Assembly (NCBI GenBank): GCA_023230265.1
Contig: JALNXR010000061.1
Location: 1-9,874, forward strand
DNA length: 9,874 nucleotides
Source of the DNA: Bacteroidales bacterium
Lineage (GTDB): Bacteria > Bacteroidota > Bacteroidia > Bacteroidales > UBA932
Direction: 5' to 3'
The position numbers and the translations under genes were made by a program. Under the pieces are notes generated by a model. That model ran no database searches, was not told where the DNA came from, and was given only the letters and a program-made list of their open reading frames with translations. This document shows, piece after piece, positions 1 to 7,324 of the stretch (the stretch's first letter is position 1; every line of letters begins with the position of its first letter).

Positions 1-276
1 CGCTTCGGCTACTTTGGATGAAAAGTGCACATCGGCAATAAGCGGGGTTGATACCCCCATACCAATAAGCTCTCTTTTGATCTCACCAAGTGCCTCAACC
101 TCCCTGATACCCTGTGTCGTAAGCCTTATTAGAGCGGCTCCGGCTGCTGAGAGACTCCTGCACTGCTCAACACTCTTTTCTATATCAAGGGTTGAAGTGT
201 TACACATGGTCTGAACTACCACTCTCTCCCCGTTTCCGATCAGTACGTCTCCTGCATTTACTACAATCTTTTTCAT
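1..276 (-). CDS. ispG: 4-hydroxy-3-methylbut-2-enyl diphosphate synthase IspG, N-terminal part (runs off the left edge)
   Basis: IspG (GcpE) is the [4Fe-4S] enzyme of the penultimate MEP-pathway step, converting methylerythritol cyclodiphosphate to HMBPP for isoprenoid synthesis in the cytoplasm. Only the first 92 codons are present: MKKIVVNAGDVLIGNGERVV, then QTMCNTSTLD, LIRLTTQG and PLIADVHF. These match the start of the TIM-barrel domain; the TTQG form is the one seen in Bacteroidota, whose IspG is a long (about 600 aa) version with an insert. The Fe-S ligand cysteines lie in the missing C-terminal part. The ATG at 276 is firm, because an in-frame TAG sits two codons upstream. It begins 6 nt after the stop of the outer-membrane protein gene, so it is probably the next gene of the same operon. 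The N-terminus is about 10 residues shorter than in Bacteroides relatives (from memory). Confidence 0.93.
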   Translation of the reverse strand, partial: MKKIVVNAGDVLIGNGERVVVQTMCNTSTLDIEKSVEQCRSLSAAGAALIRLTTQGIREVEALGEIKRELIGMGVSTPLIADVHFSSKVAEA

Positions 277-282
277 AGACTA

Positions 283-888
283 TTAAAGGTGAACATACAA
301 TGCAACACTAAGCAAAATCTGATAGGGGTTTGTGAACACGAGATCTGTCTGGCTGTAGCGTTTTGTATCAAACATATAGGATAATGAGTAATGGTAATTG
401 GACTCCAGGTGTATTTCAAAAGGTTTTAAATGAAGTCCAAGACCACCCCCGGCCAGAAATCCGTAATCCAACCGGTAATCATCATCAGCAAAGCCACTTA
501 CACTTTTACACCTGTACCCTCCAAAGCAACCCAGATTAATCAGAAGTCTCATCTTCCAGAAATCAAGATGGAACTGTGAGGTGAGAGGGACCTTTACAAG
601 TGTATAGTCATACCTTTGTTCATTAAGAATATATCCCTGCTCCTCGTATGATAAGGCAGCCTGAAAACCTGCGTTAGGTATTGCTTTCCAGATATCGTGA
701 TAGTAGGTGTATACAAGGGAGAAGTTCTTTTTTGTGTTTACCTGGCCAATTTCGCTTCTGTTGGATATGCTCATACTGCTGAGGTTAAAAGCAGTTTTTA
801 AACCAATCATGTGCTCTCCGGTCTGACCCTTTGCAGTTATGCTGAGTATCATAAAAAGAAGAAGCAGGTGAAATAATCTGATTTTCAT
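283..888 (-). CDS. Small outer-membrane beta-barrel protein (PorT-like / PF13568-type)
   Basis: A 201-aa secreted protein of unknown specific function. Residues 1-22 form a signal peptide: MKIR, then a leucine-rich core, ending TAKG-Q with a likely cut before Q22. The mature part is a series of alternating amphipathic strands rich in Tyr, Phe and Gly, such as NFSLVYTYYHDIW, FQAALSYEEQGY, LDYGFLAGGGLGLHLKP, FEIHLESNYHYSLSYMF and PYQILLSVALYVHL. This is the pattern of an 8- to 10-strand outer-membrane barrel. The GLKTAFNLSSMS opening resembles the G-[LV]-K-x-G-x-N-x-S start of Bacteroidota PorT/OmpW-like barrels. Its ATG overlaps the stop of the lipoprotein gene as ATGA, so the two are likely translationally coupled and may work together in the envelope. 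The family call is by fold pattern; no specific transport or secretion role is claimed. Confidence 0.7.
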   Translation of the reverse strand: MKIRLFHLLLLFMILSITAKGQTGEHMIGLKTAFNLSSMSISNRSEIGQVNTKKNFSLVYTYYHDIWKAIPNAGFQAALSYEEQGYILNEQRYDYTLVKVPLTSQFHLDFWKMRLLINLGCFGGYRCKSVSGFADDDYRLDYGFLAGGGLGLHLKPFEIHLESNYHYSLSYMFDTKRYSQTDLVFTNPYQILLSVALYVHL

Positions 889-2702
889 TTGAAAATTTCT
901 TTAAGATCAATGCTCTGAATCAATTCCATTCCCTCTTTAAACTCAATCAGGGGAGAACCTACCGGCAAAGAGTAGAGTCTTACCTTCTCCGGCTGTTTTT
1001 TTTGCAGTATGCTGCCGGTGTCAATCACTCCGTTGCCATTCAGATCCTCGGTAATCCTGATGTTGTATTTTCCAGGTTTTATATAGGGGAAAACAATTGA
1101 GGTATCCCTTTCAATTCTATGACCTCTGAAAACCTCATTCCTGGTCTGGTTGGTTAATTCCACAAGGTAAGATCCCGAAACTCCGGATATATCCAGAGTC
1201 AGTTTGGCCAGACGGTCACTGTTAGGGAGAGAGACCACACTCTCCAGTGAATCATTGGTAAAAAGATAGAGATCCTTAAAAGCAGCTTTTTTTACCGATA
1301 ATTTGTAGTCGTAACCTTGCTGAATCTGGTTTTCGGGACGCAGATAATATCTGGTCAGATCGAGAGTATCCCTTTCAAAACTGTACTTCTCTTTACTCTT
1401 TATCCCTCTGGGGCTCTTGGATTCGAGCATGACAGAGTCAAGATTCATTACCACAGGGGGAGCAGGAAAAATAAATACAAAACCTCTCTGCTCAATCAAA
1501 TCTCCGCTTGCCTCGATCTTAAGCTTCATTAGGTCTGTTCGTGGCAGATCAACTCCTCTGGCTGCCTCCTCTCTTCTGGTTTGAGCAACCGGTTTCTCCC
1601 TTTTTGCGATGAATTTTAACTCCTCTCTTTCCAGTGCCGGATTTCCCAAACTGTCACTCTTGTAATACTTTAAATCAAAGTACAAAGTGTCAGGCACTCT
1701 GTATAAAGTATCTGCTATCCAGAGCGCAAGACTGTCCCTGGCAATATTAAACTGTCTGAGGACTCCGGATGAATCCAATTCCCTGAAACCCATAGAATCA
1801 ATTTTAACGTCAGGGGCGCCAAATTTTATGTAGCAAAATCTTCTCCCGGGTCTCTTGCTCTCTCTTACAAACTGTACGGCAGATTTTTCCCTGAAAAGAT
1901 ATAATACTGTTTCAGACGGCCTTGCAAGTGCTTTTGTAGTATCTTTCATATCTACGAACAGCAGCTCCTGACTCTCTTTTCTCATAACAGAAGTGGGTAC
2001 GGCAAGAGAATCTCTAAAGGCAACCAGTTCATTATCAGGATCAAAAAGATTGTTGCCATTCTCATCTTTAAATGCAAACACCTGATAAGGTATTGATTTT
2101 AAGTTTCTGACAACAAAATATCCCCATTTGTCACTTTTGGACATTGCATCCGGGAACCTGTTATATACCGCAGAATCTGACATATCCGAATAATAGCCAA
2201 CTGTAACATCCTCTGCAGGCAGAAGTGTCCGGCAGTCCAGAACGACACCGGACTGCATCAGAGAGTCTGTTGTACTCCCGGTAGAGAATACAAATACATA
2301 GGGATAAAACTGGTTGCCCTCGTTGTTATCAGTTATGGATGAGCCAAAATGGAGTGAGTAGGTTATGTTACTGTCAAGTTTTTCAGGAAAAGAGACAATA
2401 AGGCTTTTTCCTCTGATTTTTGTCTCCACCCTCTTTTTTAATGGAGGAGACAGGAATATGTTTTTAACAGGATCCTTAAGCAGCACATATTCATCAAATT
2501 TTAATTCGACACTCCCTTTTTGAAGTGGGAAAGCAACAACATTTGAATCCGGAATTACCTTAATCAGAACAGGAGGGATTGTGTCCCTGGGGCCACCCGA
2601 AGGAGGCGCGGAGGTATTGGCACAGGAACCGGTACCAAATATGACAATAATGAGTATCAGAAACAGAACTGCAAGTCTATTTTTCATTGCCTGTGTTTTC
2701 AT
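885..2702 (-). CDS. Ig-like (SbsA/Big_5-type) domain lipoprotein
   Basis: A 605-aa envelope lipoprotein of a family widespread in Bacteroidota; function unknown. The hydrophobic signal (about residues 9-22) ends in a lipobox-like FGTGSC, with Cys27 the acylated residue. The SAPPSGGPRDTIPPV that follows is the hallmark of this family. Residues about 41-142 form an Ig-like fold ('DTIPPVLIKVIPDSN', 'LKFDEYVLLKD', 'YSLHFGSSITDNN', 'FVFSTG'). Two further beta-rich modules each contain a Ca-loop-like D-x-N-x-N-x-x-x-D: Asp213-Asp221 (DENGNNLFD) and Asp553-Asp561 (DLNGNGVID). No acidic surface-export signal follows the Cys, so a periplasm-facing location is more likely than the cell surface. The ATG at 2702 has an AT-rich leader but overlaps the upstream RSH gene by 26 nt. 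ATG 2687 (MKNRLAVLFL) is an equally good signal-peptide start. The stop overlaps the outer-membrane protein start. Confidence 0.8.
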   Translation of the reverse strand: MKTQAMKNRLAVLFLILIIVIFGTGSCANTSAPPSGGPRDTIPPVLIKVIPDSNVVAFPLQKGSVELKFDEYVLLKDPVKNIFLSPPLKKRVETKIRGKSLIVSFPEKLDSNITYSLHFGSSITDNNEGNQFYPYVFVFSTGSTTDSLMQSGVVLDCRTLLPAEDVTVGYYSDMSDSAVYNRFPDAMSKSDKWGYFVVRNLKSIPYQVFAFKDENGNNLFDPDNELVAFRDSLAVPTSVMRKESQELLFVDMKDTTKALARPSETVLYLFREKSAVQFVRESKRPGRRFCYIKFGAPDVKIDSMGFRELDSSGVLRQFNIARDSLALWIADTLYRVPDTLYFDLKYYKSDSLGNPALEREELKFIAKREKPVAQTRREEAARGVDLPRTDLMKLKIEASGDLIEQRGFVFIFPAPPVVMNLDSVMLESKSPRGIKSKEKYSFERDTLDLTRYYLRPENQIQQGYDYKLSVKKAAFKDLYLFTNDSLESVVSLPNSDRLAKLTLDISGVSGSYLVELTNQTRNEVFRGHRIERDTSIVFPYIKPGKYNIRITEDLNGNGVIDTGSILQKKQPEKVRLYSLPVGSPLIEFKEGMELIQSIDLKEIFK

Positions 2703-4509
2703 TTATATCTAAAATATCAGCTCTTGAAACAGTCATAATACCCTTAACCTGACCAAGGGTTCTGATTATTTCTTCAAGATCCTCAAGATTATGTACGTAA
2801 AGATCAATATACCCCTCAAAAATCCCGTCGTGAGTCTCTATCAGAATTTTTCTGATATTAACACTCAGAACCAGGGTGATATATTGAGTAACTTCATTTA
2901 CAATACCAATTCTGTCAATACCTCTGAGAGTTAATCTTGCAAGAGAGGAGAGAATGGTGTGTTTGTTCCATTTGGCTTTTACAATTCTGTCGGCGTAATT
3001 TGCTGCCTGTTTTATTGCCTCTGCACACCCCTTTTTATGGACAGTGACCTCCTGATCATCACCGATAAATCCTATTACATCATCCCCGGGAATTGGTCTG
3101 CAGCATGTTGCAACCTTATAGGAGAGTCTTTTCTCCAGAGGATCTTCTTTGAGAAGAAAGTCCTCACTCTTATTGATATCCCTCTTAGCTTCACGGTTCT
3201 TTTCATCATTGACATTGTCACTGCTCTTGAAAAACTGCAGATTCCAGTAACGGACCCATTTACTGGTGGTATTTCGTTTTAGTTTCTTAGACAGGGAGTT
3301 GAGATTAAGTATGCCTGCACCTATTCTGCTGAACAGCTCCTCTTTGCTCCCCAACTCGTATGCCTCTGCCAGTTTTATATATATACGGGACTTTGGTTCA
3401 ACACCCAACTCCTTTAATTTTGTGTCAAGTAGCTTCTTTCCGTTTTTAAGATAATCCTTTATTTCCGATTTAAATGCATCCGAGATGATGGACCTGGCTT
3501 TGGGAGTCTTGACAAAATCCAGCCACTCTCTTTGAGGAATCTGGGATTCTGCAGTAATTACCTCTATCTGGTCACCATTTCTCAGCTCGTATGAGAGTGG
3601 TACCAGTTTGAAATTTGCCTTTGCAGCTATTGCTTTGTTACCAACCTCAGAGTGAATTGAATATGCAAAATCCAGAGCAGTGGCACCCTTGATGAGGCTC
3701 TTGGATTCACCTTTTGGAGTATAAACATAAATAATGGATGAGAAGAGCTCTTTATGAAAGTCATCCAGAAATGTTAATGCATTGACATCCGGATTCTCAA
3801 GCACGTCCCTTACATTGTCCAGCCAGTTGTCCATCTCCTTCTCAGAGGGGGATGCTCCCTTGTAGGTCCAGTGAGCTGCAATTCCTCTCTCTGCCAGATC
3901 ATCCATTCTGGTTGTTCTTATCTGAACCTCGATCCAGTTACCCTTTTTCCCCATCACAGTGCAGTGAAGGGCTTCATACCCATTTACTTTGGGAGTACTT
4001 ACCCAATCCCTTATTCTGTCTGTTTTTGAGAGATAGATCTGTGTAATAAGGGAATAAATGTGCCAGCACTGGATTCTTTCCGGCTCATTTTCTTCCGGCT
4101 CAAAAACAATTCGTACGGCATAGATGTCGTACACCTGTTCAAAGGAGACGTTCTTATCTCTCATCTTCCTCCAGATGGAGTAAGGAGTCTTTGTCCTTTT
4201 AGTTATTGTAAAACGGAATCCGGCCTGTGTAAGACTAGCTGCTATGGGTTGTATGAATTCATCGATGGCGCACCCTCTCTCTGCAACAGATAATTCAATC
4301 TTGGATTTTATGGATTCGTACTCAGCAGGCATTGAGTGTTGAAGCCAGATATCCTCCATCTCAGACTTTATACCGTAGAGACCCAGCCGGTGGGCCAGGG
4401 GAATAAAAATGTACATGGTCTCACTCAGTATCTTATCTTTTTTATGTTGCGGCATATATTCAATTGTCCGCATGTTGTGGAGCCGGTCAGCCAGTTTGAT
4501 AAGTATCAC
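2677..4509 (-). CDS. C-terminal RSH fragment: (p)ppGpp synthetase, TGS, zinc-finger and ACT domains
   Basis: A 610-codon frame whose first possible start here is GTG 4509; conserved sequence in this frame extends upstream to 4602. Numbering from GTG: residues 1-60 are the end of the HD domain (LIKLADRLHNMRT). Residues about 98-215 are the synthetase: RTKTPYSIWRKM, VYDIYAVRI (Asp128), DRIRDWVSTPKVNGYEALH and IEVQIRT (Glu194). The RIRD motif has the basic charge type (R-x-K-D) of bifunctional enzymes, not the E-x-D-D of synthetase-only RelA. TGS is about 260-320 (IYVYTPKGESKSLIKGATAL), the zinc-finger/RIS region about 465-510 (ATCCRPIPGDD, HKKGC), and ACT about 525-600. All these look intact, so if translated it could make or sense (p)ppGpp without a working hydrolase. 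The stop overlaps the start of the lipoprotein gene. Confidence 0.8.
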   Translation of the reverse strand: MILIKLADRLHNMRTIEYMPQHKKDKILSETMYIFIPLAHRLGLYGIKSEMEDIWLQHSMPAEYESIKSKIELSVAERGCAIDEFIQPIAASLTQAGFRFTITKRTKTPYSIWRKMRDKNVSFEQVYDIYAVRIVFEPEENEPERIQCWHIYSLITQIYLSKTDRIRDWVSTPKVNGYEALHCTVMGKKGNWIEVQIRTTRMDDLAERGIAAHWTYKGASPSEKEMDNWLDNVRDVLENPDVNALTFLDDFHKELFSSIIYVYTPKGESKSLIKGATALDFAYSIHSEVGNKAIAAKANFKLVPLSYELRNGDQIEVITAESQIPQREWLDFVKTPKARSIISDAFKSEIKDYLKNGKKLLDTKLKELGVEPKSRIYIKLAEAYELGSKEELFSRIGAGILNLNSLSKKLKRNTTSKWVRYWNLQFFKSSDNVNDEKNREAKRDINKSEDFLLKEDPLEKRLSYKVATCCRPIPGDDVIGFIGDDQEVTVHKKGCAEAIKQAANYADRIVKAKWNKHTILSSLARLTLRGIDRIGIVNEVTQYITLVLSVNIRKILIETHDGIFEGYIDLYVHNLEDLEEIIRTLGQVKGIMTVSRADILDINENTGNEK

Positions 4510-4919
4510 CCTGACATCATCGTTGAGAGTGAGAAGAACCCTTTTAAAATTCTCTGCCTGCTGGGTTGTTGAGTTATCGAAGGCACTTTTAATTTTGGTA
4601 ATGCTATCTTCTCTCCAAAGAGTCTCTCAACATCCTCTATTGTGTAATCGGTGTCCTCTACAACATCATGAACAAGTGCAGAGATAATGGATTTGTACCC
4701 AAGGCCAATCTCCTGTACGACAATTTTGGCAACAGCTATAGGGTGTATAATATATGGTTCGCCGGACCTTCTGCGGACCCCCTCGTGTGCTGCCCTTGCA
4801 AATTCGAATGCTTTAATTACATTTTCGTACTCTTTCTGGTCTGCACACCTCTTTAAGCTCGCAAGTCTCAGACCTTCAAACTCTTTATCTATCAAAGCAT
4901 TATCTACATCTGTAAACAT
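4506..4919 (-). CDS. N-terminal HD-domain fragment of the RSH protein (frameshifted tail)
   Basis: A 137-codon frame. Residues 1-106 are genuine RSH sequence: RRSGEPYIIHPIAVA (metal-ligand His59), ALVHDVVEDTDYT (His84, Asp85, Glu88, Asp89) and EDVERLFGEKIA. Residues 107-137 (LPKLKV... to the end) match nothing in the family and are the out-of-frame reading of the TKIKSAF...NFKRVLLTLND segment. As translated, this piece lacks the second half of the HD domain, including the LADRLHN helix, so it is unlikely to hydrolyse (p)ppGpp alone. Its TGA (4508-4506) overlaps the GTG at 4509 of the downstream fragment. It is best treated as part of the broken relA/spoT gene, not as a small stand-alone hydrolase. 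Confidence 0.7.
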   Translation of the reverse strand: MFTDVDNALIDKEFEGLRLASLKRCADQKEYENVIKAFEFARAAHEGVRRRSGEPYIIHPIAVAKIVVQEIGLGYKSIISALVHDVVEDTDYTIEDVERLFGEKIALPKLKVPSITQQPSRQRILKGFFSLSTMMSG

Positions 4920-4924
4920 CAGGG

Positions 4925-6337
4925 TCAGTATAACAAATCTCTTTTACCACCTCTTATCAGCTCAATTTTTGATGATATTTCCTCCCTTCTTCTTGCATCT
5001 TTGATCTTCAGGAGCTCTTTTGATATCAGGTTATAACCTGCCTCCTTAGTTTTGGAGGATGAATAATCTTCAAGATACTCTGACAAAGTCAGAAGTGCAT
5101 TAGGGGTACAGAATCTGCCAATGAAACCCGGAATTGCGTATTCCATAAAATGCTCTCCTGTTCTGCCGACTCTGTAGCAGGATGTACAAAAACTGGGTAT
5201 AAAATCCCTGCTTATTAACCAGTGAATAACCTCGTCAAGCTCTCTTGTATCTCCGATCTGGAATTGCTCCCGGTTAAGCTTTTGGTCTGCTTCCCTCTTT
5301 TCCTGATATCCTCCGATCTCCAATCTTGTTCCTGCATCTATCTGTGATACGCCAAACTCTATCACGGCATCCCTCACCTCTGAACTCTCCCTGGCGGTCA
5401 TTATCAGACCGGTATAAGGAACTGCAAGTCTTAATATTGCTACAAGCTGTTTAAAATTGTCGTCAGAAACCTGGTAGGGGAGATCGATGTTTAATCCCAG
5501 AGCCTTTTTTATTCTGGGGAAGCTGATAGTGTGGGGACCTACTCCGCATATCTTCTGCAATCTGTTGGCATGACTGACCAGACCAAGAACTTCGAACCTC
5601 CAGTCATACAAACCGAACAAGGCTCCGATACCCATATCGTCAATTCCTCCTTCAAAAGCCCTCTCCATTGCATTCAGCCTCCACATGTAATCACCCTTGA
5701 CTGTATCGGCGGGGTGGTATTTTGCATAGGTTTCCTTGTGGTAAGTCTCCTGGAAAACCTGGAATGTACCTATTCCTGACTCTTTAACGATCCTGAATCC
5801 TTCCACATCCATCGGAGCAGCATTAATATTCACCCTTCTGATTTCACCTTTTCCACTCTTTACTCCGTAACATACCTTTACAGTGTTTGCAATGAATTCG
5901 GGACTGTATTTCGGGTGTTCTCCGTAAACAAGGATAAGTCTTTTGTGCCCTTCATCCTCCAGCTGGGTAACCTCGGTTACCAGTTCCTGATCAGAGAGGG
6001 ATTTTCTTACAGCGGAACGGAGTGATCTTCTGAAACCACAGTATGTGCAGTTGTTAATGCAATAGTTCCCGATATATAACGGGGCAAACAGAACAATTCT
6101 GTTCCCGTAAATCGATCTTTTAAGTTCCCGTGCCGTTTGAAACAGCTCTTCCAATAATTCAGGTGATTTAATTGCAAGCAGTGCGGCTGTCTCTTCCAGA
6201 CTCAGAGGAACTTTTGACTTGCTCTTTTCAAATATTTCCCTGACACGAACGACATCCTCTTTTGTATTGTTTATCAATGAGTGCAGCAAATCGTCATTGA
6301 TAAAATCCTCGGCATTTTTTGTTAATTCTCTGTTCAT
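4925..6337 (-). CDS. hydG: [FeFe]-hydrogenase maturase HydG (radical SAM tyrosine lyase)
   Basis: HydG cleaves tyrosine to p-cresol plus dehydroglycine and supplies the Fe(CO)2(CN) units for the H-cluster of [FeFe]-hydrogenase, working with HydE and HydF in the cytoplasm. The 470-aa length is normal. The radical-SAM CX3CX2C motif is Cys93-Cys97-Cys100 (CINNCTYC). The HydG-specific C-terminal cluster motif CX2CX22C is Cys384-Cys387-Cys410 (SFCTSCYRVG ... GRFC). It is the second Fe-S site where CO and cyanide are released and Fe is bound, and it separates HydG from the thiamine enzyme ThiH. Other matching blocks are YGEHPKYSPEFIA, FQVFQETYHKETY, DDMGIGALFGLYDWRFEVL and GPHTISFPR. Its ATG shares one base with the stop of the upstream membrane-protein gene (TAATG). 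hydE, hydF and hydrogenase genes are not in this window, so they must be elsewhere. Confidence 0.96.
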   Translation of the reverse strand: MNRELTKNAEDFINDDLLHSLINNTKEDVVRVREIFEKSKSKVPLSLEETAALLAIKSPELLEELFQTARELKRSIYGNRIVLFAPLYIGNYCINNCTYCGFRRSLRSAVRKSLSDQELVTEVTQLEDEGHKRLILVYGEHPKYSPEFIANTVKVCYGVKSGKGEIRRVNINAAPMDVEGFRIVKESGIGTFQVFQETYHKETYAKYHPADTVKGDYMWRLNAMERAFEGGIDDMGIGALFGLYDWRFEVLGLVSHANRLQKICGVGPHTISFPRIKKALGLNIDLPYQVSDDNFKQLVAILRLAVPYTGLIMTARESSEVRDAVIEFGVSQIDAGTRLEIGGYQEKREADQKLNREQFQIGDTRELDEVIHWLISRDFIPSFCTSCYRVGRTGEHFMEYAIPGFIGRFCTPNALLTLSEYLEDYSSSKTKEAGYNLISKELLKIKDARRREEISSKIELIRGGKRDLLY

Positions 6338-7296
6338 TAATCGTAAATTAAATTGTCCACATCCTGGTAGGCCTTGGAGAGTTCCGCCCCAAAAAGTATT
6401 ATTGTCCAGCTGATATTAATCCAGATCAGAAATAACGGGATGGCAGCAAAAACTCCGTAAACAGTGTTCATTCCGGTTACCATGAGCTGTGTTTCAAGGT
6501 ATAAAAACTGAACCACTACAAAGGCTATCCCTACCAGAAGAGCAGAATTCAAGGCTGCCACAAATTTAACCTTTGTATTTGGAATTAAAAAATATATGAT
6601 TGTAAACACCAGACTTACAACCGCATAAAATGAGAGCCAGGTAAAGAAGGAAGAAACAGGCACATACCTGTCTATCTCAAGTCCTATTGTTTTTAGTGCA
6701 TTGGAGTATAGCAGACCGAGAGAGAGAAATATGAGCAATACCAAAGGCGCTACCAACAGAAAAAGTATGTAGTATGCAATTCTTTTGTGGATTGACCTGG
6801 GTTTGCCCACCTTCCATATCTCGTTAAAAGACTTTTCTATATTGAGCACCAGAAAAAACAGAACTGAGATAAGAATAACAAAATTGAATATCCCAAAAAT
6901 TCCGTTCTCAAGAGTTGAGATAATATTATCTGAAAACTTAATCAGATAGTTTAATATAAGCTCGTTGCCTTCAAAATATTCAAATATGAGCTCTCTGAAT
7001 CTTGAACCGTAGCCAAAACCGTTTGTAACCGCAAAGGATAGAGCAGCAAATGGAACCACAGACATTGCAGAATAATAACTCAGACTGTTTGCCTGTATTC
7101 CAACTTTATCTGTAGAAATTCCTCTTACGGTAAGGATAAGCACTTTAAGATATCTTACCATCCTGGCTTTCATCGCTGTCAGTTCGGAAATATCCAGATG
7201 CCAGATATCTGTCAGGAGAAATTTAAGCACTCTCTGATAGGTGTGCCTGAAAGTACTCTTTCTGGAACTCTTCTCCCTAACCTCCTGAGTTTCCAT
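6337..7296 (-). CDS. YihY/BrkB-family inner-membrane protein
   Basis: A 319-aa polytopic membrane protein of the YihY/virulence-factor BrkB family (once called RNase BN in error); its substrate or role is not settled. A basic cytoplasmic N-terminus of about 60 residues precedes six hydrophobic segments at about 72-92, 133-153, 175-197, 217-239, 246-268 and 282-306. Family blocks seen are ANSLSYYSAMSVVPFAAL in helix 1, the IPNTKVKF loop after helix 4, and the last helix VYGVFAAIPLFLIWINISW ending LFGAELSKAY. I chose ATG 7296; an in-frame TTG three codons upstream (7305) is possible but weaker. It lies 28 nt after the flavodiiron gene and overlaps hydG by one base, so it is probably co-transcribed with both. 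Nothing in the sequence links its function to them. Confidence 0.88.
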   Translation of the reverse strand: METQEVREKSSRKSTFRHTYQRVLKFLLTDIWHLDISELTAMKARMVRYLKVLILTVRGISTDKVGIQANSLSYYSAMSVVPFAALSFAVTNGFGYGSRFRELIFEYFEGNELILNYLIKFSDNIISTLENGIFGIFNFVILISVLFFLVLNIEKSFNEIWKVGKPRSIHKRIAYYILFLLVAPLVLLIFLSLGLLYSNALKTIGLEIDRYVPVSSFFTWLSFYAVVSLVFTIIYFLIPNTKVKFVAALNSALLVGIAFVVVQFLYLETQLMVTGMNTVYGVFAAIPLFLIWINISWTIILFGAELSKAYQDVDNLIYD

Positions 7297-7324
7297 TGTT
7301 TGCAAACGGTTGTTAAATATTATA

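Larger units (their letters stand above)
2677..4919 (-). pseudogene. RelA/SpoT-homologue (p)ppGpp synthetase/hydrolase, frameshifted within the HD domain
   Basis: Read together, two adjacent frames spell one long RSH protein of about 750 aa, the usual length. The order is HD (p)ppGpp hydrolase, nucleotide synthetase, TGS, helical region, Cys zinc-finger/RIS and ACT domains. Frame 1 is correct through codon 105 (FGEKI, codon at 4607-4605). The correct sequence resumes in another frame at 4602 with ITKIKSAFDNSTTQQAENFK and runs without break to the stop at 2677. The family normally has about six residues (A-x-I-V-D-G) between these points, while only two bases (GC, 4604-4603) are present, so about 16 bp appear deleted. 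Hydrolase residues on either side survive (His59, His84-Asp85, Glu88-Asp89, then LADRLHN), as do the synthetase residues. It could be true inactivation, a split gene, or an assembly or sequencing error. It starts 5 nt after hydG. Confidence 0.8.

Noticed and set aside
4597..4607. Programmed ribosomal frameshifting to join the two RSH frames
   Set aside because: There is no slippery heptamer at the junction. Several conserved residues are also missing, which slippage by one base could not supply. A deletion or sequence error explains both facts.
4506..4919. A genuine small stand-alone (p)ppGpp hydrolase
   Set aside because: The last 31 residues are out-of-frame nonsense and the second half of the HD domain, including LADRLHN, continues in the next frame.
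4925..6337. ThiH (thiamine tyrosine lyase) as the identity of the radical SAM protein
   Set aside because: The length (470 aa) and the C-terminal CX2CX22C cluster motif (Cys384, 387, 410) are HydG-specific, and no thiamine genes are nearby.
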